This document shows positions 55,424-63,194 of a DNA stretch of 64,000 nucleotides, in pieces (within the stretch, counting starts at the first letter, position 1; the number at the start of each line of letters is the position of its first letter). The stretch lies in assembly GCF_022134585.1 (NCBI RefSeq), contig NZ_JAKNCT010000005.1:112818-176817 (forward strand), given 5' to 3'. The notes beneath the pieces are model-generated. The model was given only the letters and a program-made list of their open reading frames with translations, was not told where the DNA came from and did not search any database. The DNA comes from Mesosutterella porci. GTDB lineage: Bacteria; Pseudomonadota; Gammaproteobacteria; Burkholderiales; Burkholderiaceae_F. The translations under genes and the position numbers were made by a program.

Positions 55424-56320
55424 ATGGCTAACAACAAGGAAGTCGCCATACTTTTCGACGCTTCGCACTGCACGGGCTGCAAGGGCTGCCAGGTCGCCTG
55501 CAAGCAGTGGAACGTCCTTCCGTCCCCGCTGGGGCTCAACGCCACGCCCTTCACGGGGTCCTACCAGTGCCCGCCGGATTTAAACGGCGACACCCGGCTC
55601 ATCATGACCTTCAAGGAGACCGAGTCGGGCGACAAGTACCATCCGATCAACCTGGCGATCGGCCGCCGCTCGTGCTTCCACTGCACGGACGCGGGCTGCG
55701 TGAAGGCCTGCTCTTCGGGCGCCCTCTACAAGAAGGAAAACGGCATCGTCGCCATTGACCCGGAAAAGTGCAACGGCTGCACCTTCTGCCAGAGCGGCTG
55801 CCCCTTCGACGTGCCCCGCTACCGCCCCGGCGACGGGATCGTCGACAAGTGCACGCTGTGCATGGACCGCATCGAGGAGGGCGGCGTCCCCGCCTGCGTG
55901 AAGACCTGCCAGCCCGAAGCGCTCAAGTTCGGGCCGCGCGAGAAGATGATCGCCGCCGGGCGCGCCAGGGTCGAATTCCTGAAGAAAAAGGGATTCGAAA
56001 AGGCCGAGCTCTACGGCGAGAAGGAATGCGGCGGCCTGCACATCCTCACGGTCTGCCAGTACGGCCACGAGGCCTACGGGCTGCCCACTGACCCGCATCC
56101 GAAGGCCGTGCTCGGCGCCATCCGCGGCATGAAGGCCGTCACGGGCGTGGGGACCGCCGCCGTCGTGGCCGGGCTCGCGGTTTCGTTTGCCGCCGCAGCC
56201 GGCTACCGCAGGAAGAAGGTCTCGCTCGAGGAGGCCAAGAAGAGCTGGACGCCTGAGCAGCGCGCGAAGGCGGACCGCGAAGTCAAGGAACTTCTTGAAA
56301 AAGAAGCGTCTGGAAAATAA
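55424..56320 (+). CDS. Formate dehydrogenase beta subunit (iron-sulfur)
   Basis: 298 aa. Four ferredoxin-type cysteine clusters: CTGCKGCQVACKQWN, CFHCTDAGCVKACSSG, CNGCTFCQSGCPF and CTLCMDRIEEGGVPACVKTC. C-terminal single transmembrane helix (VGTAAVVAGLAVSFAAAAG) with a charged tail, which anchors the alpha/beta unit in the membrane as in FdnH. It passes electrons from alpha to the gamma cytochrome. Separated from alpha by 27 bases with GGAGATACAG before the ATG. Confidence 0.95.
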   Translation: MANNKEVAILFDASHCTGCKGCQVACKQWNVLPSPLGLNATPFTGSYQCPPDLNGDTRLIMTFKETESGDKYHPINLAIGRRSCFHCTDAGCVKACSSGALYKKENGIVAIDPEKCNGCTFCQSGCPFDVPRYRPGDGIVDKCTLCMDRIEEGGVPACVKTCQPEALKFGPREKMIAAGRARVEFLKKKGFEKAELYGEKECGGLHILTVCQYGHEAYGLPTDPHPKAVLGAIRGMKAVTGVGTAAVVAGLAVSFAAAAGYRRKKVSLEEAKKSWTPEQRAKADREVKELLEKEASGK

Positions 56321-56332
56321 GGAGAGCCGATC

Positions 56333-57064
56333 ATGACACGTTACATCCAGCGCCATTCGCTGCTCACCCGGGTCACGCACGGCGTGGTGGCCATCGCCTG
56401 CATCGGGCTCGCCGTCACGGGCGTCTTCGTCTTCGTCCCGAGCCTGGGCGGAGACCTGATGGGCGGGCGCTTCACCCACGTGATGAGGGTCCTGCACCGC
56501 ATCATCGCCATACCCTTCATCCTTTTCCCGATCTACTCGCTGCTCAGGTCCCCTAAGGGAGCCGCCAAGCTCTTCAAGGAGGACATCTTCGGCAAGTGGG
56601 ACAAGGACGACGTCGCCTGGGCGATGAAGTTCCCGCTTTACCTGTTTGCGCCCGCGAAGGTGCACATGCCCCCGCAGCACCACGTGAAGTCCGCCCAGAG
56701 GCTGGCTGACGGCGGACTCGTGTTCTGCTGCCTGTTCATGGCGCTCTCGGGCCTCGTGCTCTGGCTCAACACCGGGCTGCTGCCCGGCGGGGGCGCCAAA
56801 GTGGCCTTCGGCGCCGAGACGCTGCTCGCGGCCCGGCTGGTCCACGACGTCTTCTTCTGCCTCACGGTGATCCTGAGCCTCGCGCACATCTACCTCGGCG
56901 CGGGCATCTGGCAGCCCTACCGCGGCACCGCCCGGATCATGTGGGGCGACGGCAAGGTGAGCGAGGCCGACGCCGCCTACCACTGGGGCTACTGGGCGAA
57001 CCAGGAGCTCGCGCTGGGCAAGAACGTCACTGAAGTGAAGGACGAAAAGGAAGGAAAGGCCTGA
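56333..57064 (+). CDS. Formate dehydrogenase gamma subunit (cytochrome b556)
   Basis: 243 aa, four transmembrane helices (VTHGVVAIACIGLAVTGVFV, IIAIPFILFPIYSLLRS, GGLVFCCLFMALSGLVLW, HDVFFCLTVILSLAHIYLGA). Histidines for two b hemes: the H in TRVTHG, MRVLHRI, RLVHDVF and LAHIYLG. Quinone reductase of the complex, so formate oxidation is coupled to the quinone pool and thence to anaerobic acceptors. 12 bases after the beta gene, AAGGAGAG before the ATG. Confidence 0.94.
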   Translation: MTRYIQRHSLLTRVTHGVVAIACIGLAVTGVFVFVPSLGGDLMGGRFTHVMRVLHRIIAIPFILFPIYSLLRSPKGAAKLFKEDIFGKWDKDDVAWAMKFPLYLFAPAKVHMPPQHHVKSAQRLADGGLVFCCLFMALSGLVLWLNTGLLPGGGAKVAFGAETLLAARLVHDVFFCLTVILSLAHIYLGAGIWQPYRGTARIMWGDGKVSEADAAYHWGYWANQELALGKNVTEVKDEKEGKA

Positions 57065-57082
57065 GCCTGAAACTCAAGGGGC

Positions 57083-57113
57083 GCCTCCCGCTCCGGTTCT
57101 CCGGGCGGGAGGC
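57083..57113 (+). other. Intercistronic hairpin, gamma / fdhE
   Basis: GCCTCCCGC (57083-57091) and GCGGGAGGC (57105-57113) are perfect complements enclosing TCCGGTTCTCCGG, which also self-pairs. No T-run, so it is more likely a stability or partial termination element that lowers expression of fdhE-fdhD relative to the structural genes. Confidence 0.5.
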
Positions 57114-57215
57114 CCGTCCGGAAAGAAGCCCTGAAGGCCCGCATGAAGCGGCTTCTTTCCAGACGCAGGCCCCCCAAAAGCCTCGCCTTAAAAACAAGAA
57201 AAGGAGATTTTCCTG

Positions 57216-58085
57216 ATGCTCAACGCAAAGAAAATTGAAAAAGCCGTCACGCACTACGCCTCGCACAAGGACGAGAGCGTCCGCGCCAATCTGAGGGCCT
57301 TCGCCCCGGCGCTCCTCAAGGCCGCGGAGCTTAGGGCGAGGCTCGACCGCCCGGCGCCCGAATGGTCGGATCAGGAGATCAAGTCGGCCGCCCTCGGGCG
57401 CGCGAGCCTGCTGTCGGCGAGAGCCCCGGAGATCGACCCCGGGCAGTTCCTCGAGGCCGCCGGGGAAATCGCCGCCGCCCTGCGCGGGGGGCTCGGGCCG
57501 CAGGAGTCCGGGGCGCTCGAGGCCGTCGATTTTTCCGCCTATGCGGATGCCTCCGCGCTGCAGCTGGCCGCCCGGGATCCGATGGCGTGGCTCGCCGAGG
57601 TGGAGGAAAAAGCCGCCGGGCTGCCCGCGCTGGACTCCTACGTGCTGCCCGTCCTGGGCCTCACGCTGCGGGTGTTCCTCGAAGCCGCGGCTGACGCGGC
57701 CTCGAGGCGGATCGATCCGCTCATCCGGGACTACGCCCACCACAACCGGCCGCTTCGCTGCCCGGTCTGCGGCTCGGAGGCCGCCGTGGCCTGCGTGGCC
57801 GAGACCCAGAGCAACGGCAGCGTCAAGCGCCTCTACTGCACCTGCTGCGGGGCCGACTGGCTTTTCGAGCGGATCCGCTGCGCGCACTGCGGCACCCAAG
57901 TCGTCTCCGACCTCTCCTACGTCCATGACGAGGCCGACGAAGAGCACCGGCTGCACCTGTGCAGGCACTGCGGAAGCGCCTTCCCCACGGTCTTTTCCAA
58001 AGACTCCGAACGGTTCACCCCCGAGGTGGAGGAAATCGTGATGTCGGGGCTCGAGGCCTTCTACGCCGGGCAACCCCGGCGCTGA
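57216..58085 (+). CDS. fdhE: FdhE formate dehydrogenase accessory protein
   Basis: 289 aa. Four CxxC rubredoxin-like pairs in the C-terminal half: CPVCGSEAAVAC, YCTCCGADW, CAHCGTQ and LCRHCGSAF. Helical N-terminus. Needed for activity of respiratory formate dehydrogenases; probably binds the apo-enzyme and iron. AAAAGGAGAT precedes ATG 57216. Sits between the structural genes and fdhD. Confidence 0.93.
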   Translation: MLNAKKIEKAVTHYASHKDESVRANLRAFAPALLKAAELRARLDRPAPEWSDQEIKSAALGRASLLSARAPEIDPGQFLEAAGEIAAALRGGLGPQESGALEAVDFSAYADASALQLAARDPMAWLAEVEEKAAGLPALDSYVLPVLGLTLRVFLEAAADAASRRIDPLIRDYAHHNRPLRCPVCGSEAAVACVAETQSNGSVKRLYCTCCGADWLFERIRCAHCGTQVVSDLSYVHDEADEEHRLHLCRHCGSAFPTVFSKDSERFTPEVEEIVMSGLEAFYAGQPRR

Positions 58086-58132
58086 GCCGCGGCTTTTGTG
58101 ACTGGCAGAAAACACACTGGGGAGATCCGGCC

Positions 58133-59020
58133 ATGAACGTCTGGGAAAACGAAGCAATGGAGGTCTGCGCCGCGGCGGCAGGCTTCGGCGCGGGGACCTT
58201 GAGCGACGCGCCCGAGGGCGGCCCGGAGGTCAAGCTGATGGGAGCGCGCACCGTAGGCATGCGCCGCATGAACGCTCCGGCCGATGAAACGGACTGGGTG
58301 GCCGAAGAGGCCCCCGTGGCGCTGGTCTACAACGGGATATCGCACGCCGTGATGATGGCCGTTCCGAAGGACCTGGAGGCTTTCGGGCTCGGGTTCTCCC
58401 TGTCAGAAGGCATCATCCCCGACGCTTCCTGCCTCTACGACATTGAGGCGAGGCAGGCCTGCGGGGGATACGAAGTGTCGATGCGGATTTCCTCCGAATG
58501 CTTCTGGAAGCTGAAGGATCACCGCCGCTCGATGGCCGGCCGCACGGGCTGCGGGATCTGCGGCATCGAGAGCCTGCGCGGCGTCACGCACGCTGCGGGG
58601 CCCGTGGGCCGCGAGGAGACCTTCAGCATGAGGCACTACGAAGGCGCCCTCAGGTACCTGAAGAAGGTCGAGCAGCTGGGCAGCCTCACCGGCTGCACCC
58701 ATGCCGCCGTCTGGATCAGCCCGGACGGGTCGCTTGCCGGAGGGGCCGAGGACGTGGGCCGGCACGTGGCCCTCGACAAGCTGCTCGGCATGCGGGTGCA
58801 GAAGGGCTGGCGCCACGGGGCGCTGCTGATCAGCTCCCGGGCGTCCTTTGAGATGGTTCAGAAGGCGGCGCTCTGCGGCGTAGAGATCCTGCTGGCCGTC
58901 TCCGCCCCCACGGGGCTTGCGATCGACCTGGCCCGAAAAGCCGGAATGACGCTCGCGGGCTTCTGCCGCAGGGGCAGCGCCAACGTCTACTCGCACCCCG
59001 AGCGCCTGATCGGGCTTTGA
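58133..59020 (+). CDS. fdhD: FdhD sulfurtransferase for formate dehydrogenase
   Basis: 295 aa. The key CxxC pair is GRTGCGICGIESL near residue 138-150, which takes sulfur from IscS and delivers it to the molybdenum cofactor. Other family segments: EEAPVALVYNGISHAVMM, FGLGFSLSEGII, GRHVALDKLLG and LISSRASFEMVQKAALCGVE. Starts at ATG 58133, following fdhE after 47 bases. An upstream open frame was rejected because it overlaps fdhE. The gene ends 27 bases before the second IS3 element. Confidence 0.95.
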   Translation: MNVWENEAMEVCAAAAGFGAGTLSDAPEGGPEVKLMGARTVGMRRMNAPADETDWVAEEAPVALVYNGISHAVMMAVPKDLEAFGLGFSLSEGIIPDASCLYDIEARQACGGYEVSMRISSECFWKLKDHRRSMAGRTGCGICGIESLRGVTHAAGPVGREETFSMRHYEGALRYLKKVEQLGSLTGCTHAAVWISPDGSLAGGAEDVGRHVALDKLLGMRVQKGWRHGALLISSRASFEMVQKAALCGVEILLAVSAPTGLAIDLARKAGMTLAGFCRRGSANVYSHPERLIGL

Positions 59021-59101
59021 GCGCCCCGAGGAAGGGGGGGCTGCAAGTAGACTGACCCAAAAAGTTAAGACACCCCCTATTATTCAAAAGGAGTGTCTAC
59101 C

Positions 59102-59653
59102 ATGGTCAAACGCCTCACCTTCCAAGAACGCATCAATGTCGTCAAATACGCCGCGAGGCGCGCCAACTCAGGCGCCGCCCGCCATTTCGGCATTGCCGCA
59201 ACGCAGGTGGATTCCTGGGTGGCATTTGAGAAGGCCGGCTGCCGCGAGCTCTACGATCCCGCTTACAAGTCGCCTGAAATCACTGAGGAGCTGCTTCAGA
59301 GCATCTTTTCCGACCTGGACAACGGATTATCGCTGTTGCAAGCCTGCATCAAATATGGCTTCAAGAACACAGGCAGCCTCAGTGTCGTCTTGAAGAAAGC
59401 AAGAAGCGGAAAGCCCCTGCCGGTGCGGCGCGGCCGTCGGCCAAAGAATCCCAGGTCCCGGGCTCCTGACCCGCTTGACAAAAAGCTGCCGGAGATAAAG
59501 CCCGGAGCCACCAGGCAGGAGCTCGAGGAACTGTGCAGGAAGCAGGCAGGCCTGCTCAAGGCATTTAAGGAGGAGCGCGAATGCAGGGTTGACCTGTTAA
59601 AAAAATTCGAGGCCTTAGTCCACGACTCACTCAAAAGCAGCGGCGGGCGCTGA
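59102..59653 (+). CDS. IS3-family orfA (HTH protein), copy 2
   Basis: 183 aa. N-terminal HTH (MVKRLTFQERINVVKYAARR, GAARHFGIAATQVDSWVAFE), a helical middle region with LDNGLSLLQACIKYGFKNTG, then a basic linker (RRGRRPKNPRSR) and coiled coil (EELCRKQAGLLKAFKEERE) typical of the IS3 orfA leucine zipper. Intact. A -1 frameshift near the end would normally fuse it to orfB. A GTG at 59093 is a weaker start. Confidence 0.85.
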   Translation: MVKRLTFQERINVVKYAARRANSGAARHFGIAATQVDSWVAFEKAGCRELYDPAYKSPEITEELLQSIFSDLDNGLSLLQACIKYGFKNTGSLSVVLKKARSGKPLPVRRGRRPKNPRSRAPDPLDKKLPEIKPGATRQELEELCRKQAGLLKAFKEERECRVDLLKKFEALVHDSLKSSGGR

Positions 59654-59654
59654 T

Positions 59655-60479
59655 TGTGAAAGCGATCGATGAACTAAGGCGAAACTATCCGCTGGCCCGG
59701 ACAAGTACGCCGCCGCCAAACAGGGCATCCTGGAGACCTGGAAGTGCCACAGGAGCTGCTACGGGTATGACCGCCTGACCCATGCCCTCAAGGCCGAGAC
59801 TGACCTCTCCCTGGACCGCAAGACCGTGTACAGGCTGATGAAGGAGATGGGCATCGCCGGCAGGACTGCCCGGCGCAAGTACAGCTCCTGCAAGGGCGAT
59901 GCGCACTGATGCATTCCCAATGAGCTCAAGCGGGATTTCAACCCGCCGACTCCGTTCAGGAGCTTCGTCACCGACATCTCGATGTTCAGCGTCCATGGCC
60001 TGTGGGTGTACCTCTCGCCCATCATGGACTTGTACAGCCGCGAGATTGCCGGGCTTTCCTGCGGCACCTGCCAGAGCCTGTCCCTGATCAAAGCCATGCT
60101 CGATGACTTCAAGCGAAACATGGATGCGCGCGGCGTCAGCCTGGCAGGATCGCTGCTGCACAGCGACATGGGATGGCAGTACCAGCACAGCACTTACCGC
60201 TGTGCCCTGGCCCGGATGGGGATGCGGCAAAGCATGAGCCGCAAGGGTAACTGCCTTGACAATGCAATCATCGAGATTTTCTTCGGGAGGCTCAAAGTGG
60301 AGCTGTTCTACGGGCAGGAGCGGAAATTCAAAACCGCTCAGGAACTGATCGATGCCTTGCCGGACATGATCCGCTGGTACAACCAGGAGCGCATCAGCAA
60401 GCGCACAGGCTGGAAAACCCCTGCTGAATACTCTGCAGAATATGAAAGCGCCCGACGGATGGCGGGCGCTTTGGGATAA
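59655..60479 (+). pseudogene. IS3-family orfB transposase, deleted and interrupted (copy 2)
   Basis: Relative to copy 1 a 67-base deletion (after CTGGCCC at about 59698) removes part of the N-terminal helix-turn-helix and shifts the frame. The rest reads in one frame except for TGA at 59907-59909, the same codon position as the TAA in copy 1. The integrase catalytic core is otherwise intact: SLAGSLLHSDMGWQYQHSTY, NCLDNAIIEIFFGRLKVELF, and RWYNQERISKRTGWKTPAEY at the C-terminus. Not functional as read. Confidence 0.85.
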
Positions 60480-60516
60480 GATTCAACTCAAAAACAGAGT
60501 GTCTAAACTTTAAGGG

Positions 60517-60693
60517 TTAGTCTAAAGCTTCACCCCTTTTCCAAGCGGCCAGCCTGCGATAAAACTGCCGCACGCTCAGTTTCATCACTTTGGCCGCCTC
60601 CGGAGGAGAAAGCAGACCGTAGACGACTTGCCCGAAGATCTCCTCTGCACTGACTTTGGATCCCGGGACTTTTTCAGGAAGCGAGTTTTTCAT
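60517..60693 (-). pseudogene. Truncated helix-turn-helix transposase N-terminus
   Basis: 58 codons, ATG at 60693. Reads AEEIFGQVVYGLLSPPEAAK and VMKLSVRQFYRRLAAWKRGE, a HTH of the type that opens ISNCY-like/DDE transposases. The frame then runs into the end of the IS3 copy and stops. The body of the transposase is absent: sequence beyond the IS3 copy belongs to the fdhD region. Three iterated sites upstream (60730-60842) look like its element end. Confidence 0.7.
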
Positions 60694-60729
60694 ATTGACT
60701 CCTAAAAAACAGGCTCTCTGAATTGATTG

Positions 60730-60842
60730 TGTGACAAAGTCGCTTTGCCGGGAACTGTCATGCCGATTGCCGGCTTGTGACAGAATCGCGTTGCCAGCCT
60801 ATGTCAAAGTCCCTTGGTTTGGTGTGACATAGTCGCGTTGCT
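60730..60842 (-). repeat. Three 20-base iterated sites (element end)
   Basis: TGTGACAAAGTCGCTTTGCC (60730-60749), TGTGACAGAATCGCGTTGCC (60776-60795) and TGTGACATAGTCGCGTTGCT (60823-60842), spaced 46 and 47 bases. They lie directly before the truncated transposase, as transposase-binding sites at an element terminus would. The polyvalent gene changes character at 60842, consistent with an insertion there. Confidence 0.7.
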
Positions 60843-62071
60843 CTAACATTCTTCTGTTTCAGTTCGCTATCGTCCGAAAATTCTGTTATCTTTTCTTCAG
60901 GAAGGTTGCTCGCAGAGCGTTTCGGACGTTTGAGCGGGGGATTCCTCTTTTGAGGTCTTGCATCCAGTGCTGTGGGAACTTTCTTATAGGCCGTGAGAAG
61001 CATGAGCTTCTTGCGGCCGGTTCGTATCTCTTCCACGAAAATATTAGTTCCGTCTGGGAAGGTCTTCCTGAAGCGCAGAACGTTATTCCCAGAATTCCCA
61101 GACCTCCCCGCGTATTCAATCTCGTCAGGGCGATTAACGACCTCTGGCAAACGAAAAAAATCCGAGTCGGTTAGGGGAATTTGATTTTCTCTTTCTTCCA
61201 TCTGATTGCCATGCCGTCCTAAGGCGTGAGCAACAGAGGCATCGGTCAAGCTGTGAACGTAACCATGAACATCAAATCCGAGTTTACCAATACATTCCGC
61301 TGTCTCTTCGCTGACCTGCAGATAATCTTCAAAGGAATCTCTTCCGTGCGCATTGGTTGACAGACCATCTCTGACTCTTTGGACGATTCGAGCAATCCGC
61401 TTCTTTGCGTCGGCAAATCTGTCGTTCATCCATCCTTGTCTGAATTCTCCCGCGGGCTCTGTTCTTTTCTCTGTGACAGCGTTCGCCCCCCACGACTTGC
61501 GCCCGGTCAGCGCCGAGTCGCTGTACATGTGGGCCAGCGTCTGCTTTGCCGCTCTAGGCAGGACCTCTAGGGGCTCGCCAAACTCGTCCTTAAACATAAT
61601 GCCAAGGACGCGCTGGACATTTCCGCCGTCCTTGTAGACCTGCTGGACCCACGTCGCGAACCGGTGGAACAGCCGAGTCAGGCGAAGCGTCGGCGCTTTG
61701 CCCTGCCCGAGATAGATCTCGCTGTTGTATGCAAACCACTCGTGGATCTTCCGCTTCTGCGCCGTGCTCATGCCAGCCCAGTCGTCGGCCGTGATTCCGA
61801 AATGCTCTAGGATCGCTTTGGCGTCCACGGCCAACAGGCGAGGCAGTTTGCCCGCGGCGTACATCTCCATCAGGCGCTCAAGATAAGCGTGGCTCATCTC
61901 GTGCACGACGGTGGTGACATCCGCGTCGCGCGTCAGCGTGACGGTGTGGGTGCGCGGGTTGTAGCTCCCGCGATATCCGTCATCGTTGCTTAGCGCGGGC
62001 TGTTTGCGAGAATGAAGCTCTTCGTCCGCAGGTCCCTTGGCTGAAGGCGCAGGCGTGGAGGCCGCGTCCAC
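60758..62071 (-). CDS. Polyvalent phage-type protein fragment: HExxH segment plus PBECR-like nuclease
   Basis: 437 codons from the GTG at 62071, which may not be a true start. Residues ~30-75: VTTVVHEMSHAYLERLMEMY, an HExxH-like zinc-peptidase motif as in phage polyvalent proteins. Residues ~265-385 resemble PBECR3 (phage Barnase-EndoU-colicin-like) nuclease domains: ASVAHALGRHGNQMEERENQ, IPLTDSDFFRLPEVVNRPDE and VEEIRTGRKKLMLLTAYKK. The last ~28 codons (from about RLCHTKPRDF) derive from the element end at 60758-60842, so the original C-terminus is lost. In the same frame as the preceding GNAT-like segment, separated by a TAA. Confidence 0.7.
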   Translation of the reverse strand: MDAASTPAPSAKGPADEELHSRKQPALSNDDGYRGSYNPRTHTVTLTRDADVTTVVHEMSHAYLERLMEMYAAGKLPRLLAVDAKAILEHFGITADDWAGMSTAQKRKIHEWFAYNSEIYLGQGKAPTLRLTRLFHRFATWVQQVYKDGGNVQRVLGIMFKDEFGEPLEVLPRAAKQTLAHMYSDSALTGRKSWGANAVTEKRTEPAGEFRQGWMNDRFADAKKRIARIVQRVRDGLSTNAHGRDSFEDYLQVSEETAECIGKLGFDVHGYVHSLTDASVAHALGRHGNQMEERENQIPLTDSDFFRLPEVVNRPDEIEYAGRSGNSGNNVLRFRKTFPDGTNIFVEEIRTGRKKLMLLTAYKKVPTALDARPQKRNPPLKRPKRSASNLPEEKITEFSDDSELKQKNVRATRLCHTKPRDFDIGWQRDSVTSRQSA

Positions 62072-62101
62072 TGTTTCAGTGACAGCCTTGTTCGCTTTAG
62101 C

Positions 62102-62713
62102 TTATTTCTTTACAGCGTCGGAAACGTAGGGCTCACCGTAGTTGGCGCCATCGGTCTCTGGCAGATCCTCCAGCTGGCTCGAGAACCCATTGGAGTCCTT
62201 GTCATAGACCATGAAAATAATGTCAGGCTTTCCATCATTGAAATTTTTCGACTTCTTTGTCCCGCCCTTGCCGTCCGATACGTCTGCCTTTCCAGAGAAG
62301 AAGCTGTAGTCCCAATCGGCGGGGGCGTATTTGGGATCGAACTTGAGCCGGGCGACATGGCGGAAACCGTGCGCGGCATAGAAGGTCGGCAGTATCGTGT
62401 CGTAGCAGTCGAGCCTGCGGCTATGGCGCATTCAATAACGGCGCTGCCCGCCCCGCTGTCATTACTGCTAAAAACGGAGACGAGATCGTCGCCATTCTTG
62501 ATGATGAAGCCGGCCTTCTTATCGTGGGTCAGGAATATCCGATACTTGCTCCGGTCTACGTCGTCCCTAAAGAGATCAGCAACGGTTGACTCATCGACGC
62601 AGGCGCCGACAGGGCCAAGTTCCTTTTTTACATTGAGGATCGCTTTCTGGAAAGCTTGAGCCGCTTCTTTTGTAGGGGAGAATTCCTCAAACTTGGCCGC
62701 GTGCTCCTTTGCA
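62102..62713 (-). pseudogene. GNAT-like segment of the polyvalent protein, frameshifted
   Basis: Upstream part reads VAKEHAAKFEEFSPTKEAAQ and RIFLTHDKKAGFIIKNGDDL to AVIECAIAAG; after a frameshift near 62415-62425 it continues RLDCYDTILPTFYAAHGFRH, VARLKFDPKYAPADWDYSFF and KPDIIFMVYDKDSNG. Together this is the acetyltransferase-like domain of phage polyvalent proteins. It ends at TAA 62102-62104, in the same frame as the next segment (AKANKAVTETVDAAS), so the TAA is a nonsense mutation in one long former protein. Confidence 0.65.
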
Positions 62714-62787
62714 ACGTGACTCCTTTTTTGCTATGGCATTCAGGACATCTGAAACGCCACGCCCCGGGCTCCATATCGCAATTGGCT

Positions 62788-63075
62788 TCAGCTGAACAGA
62801 AAGTCGTCGTCCATTGCGTCCTCGAGTTCTTCCTTCGTCCAATACGGATACCCGGCCCCCATCGGCTCCACCGGATCCGCGTACTCCGGTCTCTGCCACT
62901 TTCCATTCACTTCGATACACAGACGACAGCCGTTTTTGACGCTCCGTACCGTTCTGTAGGGATAGTCCGAATCTCCGTCGTAAATTGCTAAAGACGAGCG
63001 CTCTAAAGGCGTTACGCTTATTTGCAGGGTCGAGAGTATCGAATCGAGGCTTGATTGGTCCTGCGCTTTTTCCAT
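62788..63075 (-). CDS. Small phage-type hypothetical protein
   Basis: 95 aa from ATG 63075 (MEKAQDQSSLDSILSTLQIS). Acidic C-terminus; central NGCRLCIEVNGKWQRPEYAD and PVEPMGAGYPYWTKEELEDA. No known domain. Lower GC than the main chromosome. Upstream of the polyvalent protein remnants, same direction, so probably part of the same mobile block. An earlier start at 63120 adds an Arg-rich stretch only. Confidence 0.55.
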   Translation of the reverse strand: MEKAQDQSSLDSILSTLQISVTPLERSSLAIYDGDSDYPYRTVRSVKNGCRLCIEVNGKWQRPEYADPVEPMGAGYPYWTKEELEDAMDDDFLFS

Positions 63076-63194
63076 TTGTCGTGTCCTTGCTGGTCGCCGT
63101 CTGTACACCGGTGCCAACACCTTCTTCGCTTGCTTTGTCCGCGGCCTTGGCTTTCGCCTCTTCCGCTATCTCTTTCGAACTGGTATGGATTTCT

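Larger units (their letters stand above)
59048..60524 (+). mobile_element. IS3-family element, copy 2
   Basis: 1477 bp. Terminal inverted repeats TAGACTGACCCAAAAAGTTA (left) and TAGACTAACCCTTAAAGTTT (right, reverse complement). 3-bp AAG flanks on both sides. About 90% identical to copy 1 at 45.8 kb. orfA is intact, orfB is damaged. It is inserted between fdhD and a helix-turn-helix transposase fragment. Confidence 0.92.

Noticed and set aside
59048..60524. Composite transposon formed by the two IS3 copies
   Set aside because: The 12 kb between them contains ordinary chromosomal genes including the formate dehydrogenase operon, and each copy has its own target duplication, so independent insertions are simpler.
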